From Bugula neritina (Eukaryota > Bryozoa > Gymnolaemata > Cheilostomatida > Bugulidae), in the NCBI GenBank assembly GCA_964035545.1, contig OZ037768.1, positions 22,214,819-22,278,818 of the forward strand: a DNA stretch of 64,000 nt. The letters run 5' to 3'. Below the pieces are notes generated by a model that saw nothing but the letters and a program-made list of their open reading frames with translations, was not told the origin of the DNA and made no database searches. The translations under genes and the position numbers were made by a program. This document shows, piece by piece, positions 1-11,260 of this stretch; the stretch's first letter is position 1, and each line of letters starts with the position of its first letter.

Positions 1-1325
1 GTATGACTTGCAAGGGTTGATGCTATGCAGTGTACACAAAGTGTCAGTTTTGTTGATGGTACAGATCAGAGTTCACAAATTGGAATCAATATTTATTTAT
101 TAGACCAAATCACTTGTTAAAAGCTCTCACCTTCAATTAGTTTCCACTCAGATTTGGCAATGTTCTGTTTTATACTGTAACAAAATCTTGAGAGTTAAAC
201 AGAGAATCTTTTTATAGAACTGAAACAAGAAATATCTTAAATATCAATCTTGCTATAATATTGTCATCATATGAAAGATATACTTGGGCAATTCTAAGAA
301 ATCTTTTATTTATGCTGATAATATCAGTTTACAGAGCTTTCTAGATTATAATTCTGGGTTTAAAGCCAGAGATAGTTTAATCTGTAACATCTACTGCATT
401 ATATCTTAAATCTTTTGATAACCTTATTCTATCATCTATTGTGTAGTGAGTTAGTTAATTTATTTATAGTTTTTTCGTATTTTCTTGGAATCAGATATAA
501 GATAGCACATAATCCTCCCATTAAATAGAAATTGAAGTTACTGAACATTTCTAATAGCCTTTCGTTAATATTCTTCTTCCTGGTGTAAACCTGGTGATAA
601 ATATATGGGGATGTCAAATAGATTTCTTTTTGCATCAAACCTTTTATTCAAATTAGTTTTTCTCCACTGCAGGCCTATGCATTGAATATATGATTACTGA
701 ATTTTTTAATAAATATTGATTTGGAAATGTTTTACGTTAGAGCAATTGTTGTATAAAAAAATGGCCTCCAGTAATGATTGATTACATTTCCTGAGTTTTG
801 TATTCACAGCTCTGTTAAGGAAAGCTTAGCCATCAACATGCTGTTCTATTAGTATTTATTACAACTTTTGGCTTGCATTAAATATAATTTCCTGGTAAAT
901 AATATTGTAGCTTGCAGTTTCCTGAATCATATAACAAGTCAACAGAAATGCTCACTGGACATCAAACCATATACAAATCCAGTCATGGAAACATTTATAA
1001 AGGGTGAAAATTGTCTTATAGTAAATCATGTATAAATTCGATATTAGTTACCTTAACAAGTAAAAATTTATAATATATAGATTTTTGATCCCAAGCAAAC
1101 ATTCAATTTAGTTTTCACTCTGATAAGCTATGACGTTACTTCACTGGCAAATAAACACAAAAACTGAAAACTGGCACTGCAACGTATACGTATACATATA
1201 CATATATATATAATAGTTAAACAGTTGCGATATTGCTTATTTTTTAAAAAAACTTTTAATTAAATGTTGTTTAACTTGACAATTTTGTATCATGGAAAAG
1301 TACACTAGCTGAATAGCTCAAGCTG
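1..1325. other. 3' flank of the ankyrin-repeat gene
   Basis: AT-rich sequence with no convincing coding exon. It should contain the 3' UTR of the minus-strand ankyrin gene; minus-strand AATAAA hexamers lie at 855-860 and 92-101. An alternating purine/pyrimidine stretch (tacgtatacatata type) lies near 1182-1212. Short open frames here have no recognisable domain. Confidence 0.5.
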
Positions 1326-3449
1326 TTACACAGCCATGCTTTTCCTTCTGTTGGTATCTAGTTTACTAGTCATTGCTTTGCTAAAGGAAGGGTTATTAGT
1401 TGATCTGGTGGTTTGTTTGGAACCAGTGATGGGAATGGAAGAGTGTCTTCTTTTGGACATGTTGGTAGGTGATCCGATGGTAACATTGAGCTCTCCCATG
1501 ACAGAGTCTTTCTCTTCACTGTCTTCTATAGAAGAGGTCTCGGTGTCTTCTAGTAGTGGGGTGGCAGCTTTCCGATATGACGCGCTGTAAAATGTTATAC
1601 TTGAAGATTTGACTATTTCTTTTCTGGCAACATAGCAAATTTTGCTTAAAGTGTTGTAAAGTATCTACTTTTCATAAAGTGTACTGCTTGTATAAGTAAT
1701 CAGAGATATTGCATCTGTCTTTAAAACAATGAGGAGGCCTGTTTTTTAAGCCTTAAATTCAAGTCTAAATTAGAAAAGTTAATTAATTAAAAAATATAGT
1801 TTCACAAGCATTCCCATCATTTTTAAGGTAAAGAGATACTGTTATTCCTGTTGGCTATTGTATTAGTACTTTAAAATCATTATTTGTGGCAGTTTGGCAT
1901 TAAAAGCTATATTTCTATTTCAAGTGCCAAGTACAATGATAAAATTCACCTTTGACCTGATGACAGAGAAGTCCTAAGAATCATGATACATGCATGGGAC
2001 CACCCACACAGTTCAATATTAAGCCTTTAGCACCACCCTGTATGTTTATGCTGTATGGGTGGTTTTGACTCATCAATTAAACCTATTTTTACATTTTACC
2101 AATATAACCTAAGTTTTCTGAAACATGATTAAGTCCTTTACTAATCAAAGATGTCATCTTAAAATAACATCTCGTAATCTCTCTTACTGATGTTGATTAT
2201 ACAGGTGGTTCTACTTCTAATTCGTAATTTATAGTGTACATACATTTGGACAATGAAATATACAGCAGGTAGTTTCGAAATAATTCTGGCACATGCTACA
2301 AACAATATACCATCAGCCTTGTTTACACTAACTAGCATGTAATAAATAGTGCTGTTATGTAAAATATGCTTAGTGTTTACATTTTGTGTGCAGTACAAAT
2401 AAATTAGGACAAGGAAAAGGTGAACACAGTTTCAATGAACTTTTTTAATCTTAAAGCTTGAAGTTTCTTTTTAACAATTTTTACTCTTTTGCTGTCTAAA
2501 ACTTGACATCCAGCCCTATAGAATTCTAAATATGTTAGCAGCAACCTACTTACAAATACCATGATAATAATACATAATAACTTACACGTAAGTACAACTA
2601 ACAACAATAATAATTACGAGTACTTACTTAAGTAAGTACAACTACTTCAACTTACCTGTATTGCTGAGCATATTTTTTCCACATAAGTGGCAGGGTTTCC
2701 CTCCAGCTCTTATTCAAAGACATCTGTTCCAATCTAAGTGTTGATCTCCTTTCTCTCACAGTCATTCTGTTCATTTTATCAATAATTCCGTTTGGTATGT
2801 TTTCCACAACACTATTAGAATATCTATTTGTTTGCAATGTGTCTCTACTGTGACCGATAACAGATTCGCTTGTCCTTGACCTTGGCTGTAGTCTGACTAG
2901 TAAAGGTTGCATTGATGAGGCAACAGACCTGGGCCGTTGGTACTGGGACCTATTGAGACTGGCCCCGGCGTCAGCTAATAAACTAACTATCTTCGAATGA
3001 TGAAAACTACTGGCCAACTGCAGAGGGGTAAAGCCAAACCAATTCTTTACATCTACGGAAAGACCGTATCTCCTGGTATGTTTAATCAGTTTTTCAGCGA
3101 TCTGCTCATTTCCTGTTATAGCCGTAAAATGTAAAGCAGTATTTCCTGTTTGACGACACTTACTGTTTATATTAATGTCGAGTGAGCATAAGAGAATATC
3201 AATAAGTGAAGTTAGTTGATTGATACAGCAATAATGAAGAGCATTCAATCCCTGCCTGTCTCTAATAGAGATCTTAGCGCCACGCTCTAGCAACAGTCTT
3301 ACAAGTCCGTTGGCTTTTCTTTCGTCCTTCATGAATAAACATTTAATAAGAGGAGTTTCCCCGTTTTTATCACGAATATTTATATCATTCGCCTGTTCTA
3401 TGTAGGCTATAGACCGGAGATAATCGCCACGATCGATTGACTTAAACAT
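1326..3449 (-). CDS. Ankyrin-repeat protein, two exons, about 350 aa
   Basis: Two exons join in frame: 3449-2656 and 1584-1326, with donor CAG|GTAAGT and acceptor TTTACAG|CGC. Residues about 10-165 form four to five ankyrin repeats; typical cores are NGETPLIKCL, QGLNALHYCC, TGNTALHFTA and FGFTPLQLAS, each followed by a helix ending in LLL or LLADAGA. The rest is basic, Ser/Arg-rich and probably disordered, with a second exon rich in Ser, Glu and Thr (LLEDTETSSIEDSEEKD) and ending KSMAV. There is no signal peptide or membrane segment, so an intracellular scaffold role is likely. Ankyrin repeats bind proteins, so family membership does not give a partner. I could not assign it to a named ANKRD family. 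The start is the first ATG of the open frame; no earlier in-frame exon was seen. Confidence 0.85.
1585..2655 (-). other. Intron of the ankyrin gene
   Basis: This 1071-base intron has GT-AG ends on the minus strand. It is AT-rich and I see no transposon or RNA gene in it; the short open frames at 2159-2607 lack codon structure or domains. Confidence 0.7.
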
Positions 3450-5877
3450 AATAAACCACTTAATATAACAAACAGTACCTTAATCTATTGATTATTAGTA
3501 TAACTACAGATGGCATCTTAGCAATGCGTCTATAACTTTTATTGATTTTTCGATAAACAAACATCAATCAATCAATTAAAATTGCTCAGCAACTAAAGTT
3601 TCACTTCAGGTAGCAAAAAGAAAAGGTTATTATCAGTAGAAGTTATTCAAGGCATGGCTAAACAATCACTGCTTTTAATAAGCTGAGACAAAGTTTGTCA
3701 ATGTACTTGAATATTATCAGCAAACTGATCTACGATTTCAATAAACTTTAATATAACAGGAGAAATTGGCCATACCGATTTTATATATAACAAATTCTAT
3801 TACGAAGTATGGCAATTTAGCCTTTGAAGATAGCTTTACAACTGGCAATAGAAATTAAATTTTATATTATCTACATGGTTTATAATATATTTTTTACTTG
3901 TTTAAAATCGGGTAGTGGAAGATTTGAGCTAGCCCAAGTTCTTTAAATTTTGGTTTGGAGCATTGGTTGAAATTCTTACAAGAACAAAACTTTCCTACAT
4001 TTCAAATCTAGAACACAGGCTTTTCCCAATGTCTCCATTACTGCAGCTGGCAATACAAATTAAAATTTATATTACTTAAATTTTTAAATATACCAGTTAT
4101 ATTTTCACTTGGATGAGAAGATAATACCTTTTTATCATCCATTTTAGTTTGAATACCAGTATATTAAGAATTTTCACTTACTCTGCCAAAACATGCATTC
4201 TTGTATTATATTGGCTACACCTGCTTTATGGAAACAGATATCACAAAATTGAAACTTTGTATTAGCCTTTGGCACCATGCAGCCTACATTCAATAGCTCT
4301 TACAAATAAAATGATATCCAGGCACTGAGGCTACACCTTTCAATTATTTGTAAAGGGAAAAGTTTGTTTTAATTATGTAAGTTCAGCCAAAAATCATTTG
4401 AAAAGACAAATTGTGATGAATTGTTTATATTAAAACATCTGTAAGCATACGAGGAACTAAAAGATGTAGAAAAGCTAAAATATTATATGCGTAGGATGCA
4501 CACAGGGAACTTTAATAAATGTGTAGGCATATATATACAAGGAACTAAACGGAGAATGTTATACATTTAATACTTTTGTATTTTCCATTTGACATTTGAA
4601 ATAACATTTGATATTCTCTTGTACATCATTGTGAATGAGCTAATATAGATATATAAATGATCTAAGATAATTTATTTTAAATGCAATTACAAAAGTACCA
4701 ATCACAACTGATTATTTAATTAGCTGCAATACATAACACACACATTTTGATTATTCATATTTCATTCGCTAAATTATACAATAACCGCATATTATGCTGT
4801 TGTAATGTAAGTTTCATTATAAAGTAATTTCATATATATTAAGATTCATGTTTGCCTGTGGAAGCATAATTTATGCTTCTATGGCAACTGAACTAGCCAA
4901 CAATATTTGAAAATATTAAAGAATTAAAAAAAGTATTTTAATATTTTAGTAATGAGACATTTGATGATGTATGCACCTATTTTTATATATTACAAGAAAA
5001 AGGTGTGTCAGCCAATAAGCGCTGATGGTGGACTACAAAGAAGAAGAGAATTGTATAACTTCTTGATGCTAGTTACGAGATAGATCACTGCCATATTGGC
5101 TAGGAGGTTAGCGTGAACAGAAAGTTTGCATATTACTTGCTTAAGAATGTTGATTTCTAATCAGTTTTAATTTCTAACTTTTCATTTTATATTGTTTGTG
5201 TTGTTCGAACATTCTTTTACTACATATAACTGGGCCCATACTTTATGATGAAATTCCTAGATTGCTCTTCATACGTCTTCATTATTTTTATAACTTACTT
5301 TGCAAAACTTATATCTGTATCTTATGATAACCCTGGCCAAGGTAGGCTTAAAATAAACGAAACCTAACTATAAATATTACATATCTCTATGCTGCAGGTT
5401 GCATAGGTTTAAACATACACCCTCCTATTGTTAATATAGATAATGGGTATTATTAGAGGTTAATTGAAAACACAAGAAAAACTAGCCTTTATACTGCTTA
5501 CAAAATAATATTTCGATAGAGTTTTATGGTATATATAATGCTTGTTTCAACCAGGGTTGAAAGCTTGCATGGTTTGTTATGCTACACAGAGCTTGTGAAA
5601 ACACTGTCTATTGCAACACACCTCAATTTCTACCCAAACAATAATACGTTCTATATATTTTTTCTCTGGGTAACATATTATTAGCAAACGGATATCCTTT
5701 TCTCAACAACAAGATTGGTTAATGAGTTAAGACGAAGATTTCCAAGTTATAGAAATATGATAGGAGATATTATGCTGTGGTGGCTCTGCCCTCTTATCGC
5801 ACAGATAAGCACAAAGTGACATGATCACAGTGTTTATTCTGCTCCGTACATTGGAATTTGATCTGATAACATGTGCA
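3450..5877. other. Intergenic region between ankyrin and ferritin genes
   Basis: About 2.4 kb between two divergent genes. It is AT-rich and no coding exon could be supported. The stretch 3925-4050 resembles 56700-56850 (shared words around TTGAAATT, AAGAACA and CAGGCTTTT), suggesting an old dispersed repeat. A short palindrome (GAAGCATAATTTATGCTTC) lies near 4861-4880. Confidence 0.5.
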
Positions 5878-5885
5878 TATATAAA
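5878..5885 (+). promoter_or_regulatory. TATA box of the ferritin gene
   Basis: TATATAAA followed by G, about 100 bases upstream of the ferritin ATG at 5987. A start site about 30 bases downstream, near 5910, would give a 5' leader of about 75 bases. No CAGTGN iron-responsive-element loop is seen in that leader. Confidence 0.7.
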
Positions 5886-5986
5886 GATGCCAGCGACCAG
5901 CCACTGTAACCTTCTGAACCTTGGATATAAGACAAACTCCTTTGCTTTTAGTCATTTCTTCTAAAGCTCGTCAACAGCATAGCATC

Positions 5987-8900
5987 ATGCTGGCTAAGAT
6001 TATTGTTTTCAGCGTCTTTGCTTTGGCAGCCTTGGGTATGTTTCATACGAGTATTTGTCTTTTTTTACAAATTTAATTTCTTTAATAACAAGCTGCACCA
6101 AAATATGAAATTTAATCTTAGGTTGTTTTTTTTGGACTTTTTTCAATATTTTGATTTTCATATTTTTTTAATCTTCGTAGACCAAACTCAGCCTCAAGTC
6201 ATGACTAAGTAGTTAATAGCGTGACTGAAATTTAGAATTATTATAGTATTGAGTGACAAGGCATAACATGCATCGTGTAAATTATCCAATGATGTTAAAC
6301 ATAATATATACATTATACACAGTACTCTTGGTGGTGATATTATATTAATTTTTTTTAATGGAGTTGCTGTGGTCTAGTGGTTAGAGCAATGGCCTAGTAA
6401 ACACTAGGTCATAGGTTCGAACTCCAATAAAGGCCATTGGTAGTGTCAGGAGGAGCAACTTTAAAACCAGTTTTCGCCGGGGATTGATACTTTAAACAAA
6501 TGTGGGTTATTACATCATTTTATTTAGTGACTTGAAGATGGTAGGTTTGCATGTTACGATAAAATTTTCAAAGCTCTAGACTTAGATCAGTGCATGGGGC
6601 AAGAACCCAATAAATCGCCATAGAGTTGACATGAAATTTAGGCTAAGTTTCATGCCACATTTTTAGGCCTTGAGCTAAAGGTTTTGGCTTTATTTAAATC
6701 ACCAGAGCTACCAGCTGTCCCATTAAAGCACTTGTATAGCATTCAATTTGATTGTCTTGGAAAATATTTTCTCTATTTCTTATATATACTTTTCACGGAA
6801 TATAAATTATGGTAAATTCATTAGCTTTTATTAATATTAGGATAGTGTTAACAAGAAGAATTGAGAAGAATTGAATTATTTGCTGTAAATTTTTCTTAGC
6901 TGTAGTTCAATTATTGAAATAACTCAAACTAAAATTATAAGGAGGGGGGGGGGGTTTACTAACCTGTAAAAATATATTATTAATTTGAATAGATACTACA
7001 CACTAGAAACAAGCTGAATTTTAAAAAAGTTTCAAGGCCTAAACTTACTTTTCAGATTTTTACTGAATATTCCAGAACAAATCTTTTTTTCAGCTCAGTG
7101 CAAGTTGAGTTGCCAGCTGCTAATTAAACTTATAATGACTTCTATTATTTTTAGAATGACGAAAAACATCTCCCCTCTATTTATGTAACTTTTTTTTGTA
7201 TATTATTTTGAAAGTTCACTGCTCTGTCATGACTGTTGCATAACTTTCAACTGTTTATATTGTTTATACATTTTGGTGTAGCTTGTATGACTCATGCACT
7301 TGCTCTAGCTCTAGCACCCATTCTGCTATATCTTAGCCAGTAATATGCTAGTTTGCAATTTCTTAGCCAATAGTAGGCTAGCTTTCTTCATCTTAGCCAA
7401 TAACATGCCAGCTTTTTCATGCGCACAGAGGAAGAGGCTTGGGAGTCATCTATAGAATTAGCTGCATATGGGTCAAGTATTTCTCTCAACATTAATGGAC
7501 TAAACCCTGCTAGCAATAACCTACATAACAATGGTAGTTGTCACCCCATGTAAATTGACTGTATATAAATGTAAAAGAAGTTGTCTTTTCATGTTAAATT
7601 AGTTGCCTGATACTTGATTAACGTTTAAAGAGGTTTTAGCTACATTTTGTATTATTCTTACATGTTTAAAGGTTAAAGAAAACATTGAAATAGAATAAAT
7701 TTACTTGTCCCAAATGCTTTTTTACAATTTTATATGTTCTTTTAATTTTTGTGATTCATGCTACCCATTCTTATCATATTGTTGCTTTGTGCATTTGAAT
7801 TTTCTATAAAGATTCTTTAGAAACAAACAAGAGCCAGTGATGAAGTTGTGTTGGCACATGCTCATAGCTGAAATTAACTTACTAACTTACTAACCCAGTA
7901 AATAATTTGATAAAATTGCAGAAAATGCATAATGGTTTGCCTTGAATGCAGTTTTAGCGCAAGACCTACCATTGGATGACTGTGCCAATATCGACTCGGA
8001 TATTTGCCAGAACTTCTCGGAGACAAGACAGAATGCGATCAACAACCAGATTAACACTGAGTTGGAGGCAAGCTATGTCTATATGGCTATGGGGGCTTAC
8101 TTTAGCAGGTAATTAGAGCTCCCATAAACTCGGACTAGGTGTGTAGGAAACTTAACTAAGGATGTCTGTGTCTTCAATAAAGTTTTTCTTTGACTTAAAA
8201 TTACTTCCTGGGTCCACATAACTTTGGAGCTATAAGTGTTTTGTTATAAAACTTTATACATGTAAGTATAATATATAATCATGATTAAATTAAGACAATA
8301 TAAAGTGTGCCACTATATATTATAAAACGGATTATAGAAGATTGAATTTAAATTGCATTATATAATAAATATTAAACATATATTATATAATGAATAATAC
8401 ATATTATATAATGAATAATATATATTATATAATGAATGATATATATTGTATAAAATATTATATAAAAATATTACATATCATATAATATATATATTATATA
8501 AATGTTCAGCTCCCAAAAAAGCCATTAACATGTTCAAAAACTTTGAAGGTCGTTCCTCTATTGAGAATGCACAACTCCAAACTTGAAATAACTTGTCAGC
8601 AAAAACAGCATGAATTACCATCTGTATATTATTATTCTACATTATATCAGAAGTATAAAGACATTCTATGTATTAACACTGTGTAACTCACCCTATTATA
8701 TTCCTGTACTAGATGGTATATGCACACCTGATATATAGCATATGGCATTGCATATAACCCACTCCATTATATGCATATATATAACTACATAACATATGCA
8801 CACCTGATATATACCATTGCATATAACTCAATCTATTATATGCATATATATAACTACATAATATATGCAGACCTGATATATAGCATTGTATATGCAGAGA

Positions 8901-10039
8901 TGATCCAAACCTCATGGGATTCAGCAAGTTCTTCTATGAAGCGTCTGGTGAGGAGAGAGAGCATGCTCTTAAGCTGATTGAGTACCAGAACATGAGGGGA
9001 GGGAAGGTTCATCTCTCCACTGTGCCGGTATGATACATTATAGTCTCATACACACCACATACAGCTAAATATATACTAGCTAGTATCACCAACACACTGT
9101 GTCCTCATGCTTACTATTTGAATGAATATTTAGACGATTATATTGCTACCAGTTTAAACCAATGAAACAATTCTTATACTCAGCAGAATCTTATGTTAAG
9201 TTACAAATATAAAACATATTAATAAACTCGAAAGAATTAAAAATAATGCTGTAGAGAACTAGGAGTTGGTTAGAAACTAGTGAATAATATACTTATAGGC
9301 ACCCAACACACAAGAGTGGGATAATGGCCGAGCAGCTATGGTAGAGGCTCTGGCACTTGAGAAGAAAGTGAATGCTGCCTTACTACGTCTGCATAAGGCA
9401 GCTGAAGACGACCCTCAGGTAAAACATGTCTATTAGTCACTCAGCATAGCCAGTCACTGCATTCAGCTAAATACTGAATACAGCCTATTGAACTCTCATA
9501 CCTAGTACAGTATTTTTTATCTAAAGTACATATTTTTTTAAAATAATGGACCAGTCATGTAGCAGCAAAAGTTGTAGTATTTAAAACAGGCTGTACAAAA
9601 AGTATTTGTCATCAGGGTTGTTGATACATAAATCAGAAGTTGTATATTTGCATAGATTATGTTGAAGATGGCACGGAACGGCGTTGAAATGCCAGTGAAA
9701 TCAACATTTTTTAAAACATATATTGGTAAAATTGATTTGTAGATTTCAAAAGTAGCATAAGTTAATAAATATAAAGTAATATGAATTGATAAAAGCTGTA
9801 TGGTGATAGAAACTACCAAAGCTCGCAAGGTAAGGCAATGCAAGCGCTCCTGGTTGTTTAGTAGAAAATATAGTTTATAACAAATTGATTTACAGATGCA
9901 AGATTTCCTGGAAGCAAACTACCTGGATGAACAAGTCAAATCTATCAGACAGCTGGGTGGAATTGTTAACCAGCTTACGAAGGTGAGGGAGACAAATCCT
10001 GGACTAGGAGAGCACATATACGATAAGGAACTCCAGTAA
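5987..10039 (+). CDS. Secreted ferritin, H-type catalytic subunit, 199 aa
   Basis: Exons 5987-6035, 7952-8108, 8898-9027, 9299-9418 and 9896-10039 join in frame. Ferritin oxidises Fe(II) and stores it as a mineral inside a 24-subunit shell. Residues 1-19 are a hydrophobic signal peptide ([16 protein letters not shown]), so this is the exported type known from insects and molluscs (hemolymph or yolk), not the cytosolic form. All seven ferroxidase ligands of the vertebrate H chain can be placed: E53, Y60, E87, E88, H91, E133 and Q165, with the core EEREHA intact. An extra cysteine-containing N-terminal stretch (C27, C35) precedes helix A, as in other secreted ferritins. The start is the only ATG before the signal sequence, about 100 bases after a TATA box. 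Iron regulation by an IRE is not supported. Confidence 0.97.
6358..6480 (+). mobile_element. tRNA-derived SINE, copy A
   Basis: The sequence has a pol III box A (TGGTCTAGTGGTTAGAGC) and box B (GGTTCGAACTCC) at tRNA spacing. It then runs into AAAGGCCATTGG and a diverged copy of a body also present at 28548-28702 and 43032-43200. The anticodon arm does not fold as a canonical tRNA, so a SINE head is a better call than a tRNA gene. Confidence 0.75.
7327..7420 (+). repeat. Tandem repeat, about 35 bases x 3
   Basis: Three imperfect units begin with TATCTTAGCCA or CATCTTAGCCA and carry a GCTAG or GCCAG word, within ferritin intron 1. Confidence 0.6.
8380..8505. repeat. AT-only tandem repeat in ferritin intron 2
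   Basis: Repeated ATTATATAATGAATAATA-type words form an almost pure A/T tract. Nearby, 8700-8895 has diverged copies of an ATATGCACACCTGATATA word running up to the exon 3 acceptor at 8898. Confidence 0.7.
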
Positions 10040-10105
10040 ATACCTCAAGAGATCCAGCAGTAAAGTCAACAACTTGGCTGTTCAAGTACAAGCTTCAGAA
10101 AATTA

Positions 10106-10111
10106 AATAAA
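10106..10111 (+). terminator. Poly(A) signal of ferritin
   Basis: AATAAA lies 67 bases after the ferritin stop codon. A second AATAAA at 10282-10287 could serve a longer form. Confidence 0.75.
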
Positions 10112-11260
10112 GAAAACAGCGATACGACTGAAACGTCAATATATCGAATATTCCCAATCTAATCTTTAAAGTGCTTAAATATTTAGAAATATTTAAATGA
10201 TGTAACTCTTAACTAACACTAAAACGCTAACCATCACAGATGCACCATATTGCTATCTATTATTGTTATTTGTTTCTTTTTAATAAACTGGAGATCTTTA
10301 TTTCTCTACTACTATACTTTTATTAAATGTTGGTGAATAAAAAGCTTTATTTAAAATAACGCAGACATTAGTGCATTCAATGGCTCAATGAGCATTAGGC
10401 CAGAAGCCACCAGTAACGAATTCAACACATCCGGAGAAATAAGGCACTGGAAAAGTTAAATATGTTGTATTTACAATAGATAAAGAAAAGTTGCAAAATT
10501 GTGTAGCACATAGAAATATCTGTACAATAATTTGCTTTTCTTCAGCTATGAGAGTATGATAACATTTTAAAACAATACGATGAGAATACGCAATCAGAGT
10601 GATCACGAACAGGTACCACTCTATCTGCAGTATTCCAGTCAATCCAATAACTTCAACTTCAGCCCCATTGGCGAATCCATCATTACCATTTTCAACATCA
10701 TCAACAAAATCATTATAAAATTTAAAAGAGTAGTCATTATGTATTTCATATACCCGGGCAGCTCTACAGAACCTGTAAGAGAGACATCACCTATGAGCTA
10801 AAAGTGCACTAGTAGTTGACAGCAATAGCTTGTAGCATACATAGTATAGTACAGTAATACGGTACAATAGCATGCTAATAGTAGTCTGCTAAATTACCAG
10901 CGTACTGATAGGCTGATAATAATATAGAATACAGAGCATAATAATCTAATTAACATTGCAAATGAGAGTGCTAAGAGTTACCTCCACCTGAGAGAGAGCC
11001 GACAATTCTGCATAATACTCAATTACTGTGACACAAGAGAACATTAGTGGGAAACTGGCGTTACTTTGAGTTTTGGAGGTAAGAAATGTGTTTACATTAC
11101 TGAACAAACAACTCCCACTCAATGCTGCCACTAGTAGCGGGGGGGGGGGGGGGGATTGAAAGACAGGTCTGTAAGCAGCACACATCTAATTTTAGTTGAA
11201 AATTTTGCAAAACTGCGTACGTGAAAGAGGGGATATCTGTAGTAGCCGAGAGGCTGCTGT
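10112..11260. other. Convergent 3' region of ferritin and eIF4H
   Basis: It probably holds the long 3' UTR of eIF4H: the first minus-strand AATAAA hexamers after its stop lie near 10345-10350, 10319-10324 and 10297-10302. It also holds a minus-strand open stretch of about 130 codons (10385-10775), treated separately, and a G run of about 16 at 11141-11156. Confidence 0.5.
10385..10775 (-). CDS. Unassigned open stretch, possible terminal exon
   Basis: A minus-strand frame is open for about 130 codons, following an acceptor-like TCTCTTACAG at about 10770 and ending at a stop just before poly(A) signals at 10297-10350. Its first part is acidic and Asn-rich with strongly GNN-patterned codons (YNDFVDDVENGNDGFANG); its second part is hydrophobic (WYLFVITLIAY). 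A possible upstream mini-exon lies near 10981-11030 (YYAELSALSQVE). I recognise no family. It could be an alternative 3' exon, a small separate gene, or chance within the eIF4H 3' UTR. Confidence 0.25.

Larger units (their letters stand above)
6036..7951 (+). other. Ferritin intron 1, with SINE and short repeats
   Basis: This 1.9 kb intron holds a tRNA-derived SINE (6358-6480), a run of about 12 G near 6943, and a three-fold tandem repeat of about 35 bases around 7327-7420. No further exon is needed because exons 1 and 2 join in phase. Confidence 0.75.

Noticed and set aside
5828-5833. CAGTGT as an iron-responsive element for ferritin
   Set aside because: It lies upstream of the TATA box, and the flanking bases do not form the required stem.
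6358-6435. tRNA gene
   Set aside because: Box A and B are present, but the anticodon arm is irregular and the sequence continues into a SINE body shared with other copies.
8709-8977. Tyr-rich open frames
   Set aside because: By-products of ATATGCA-type repeats next to ferritin exon 3.
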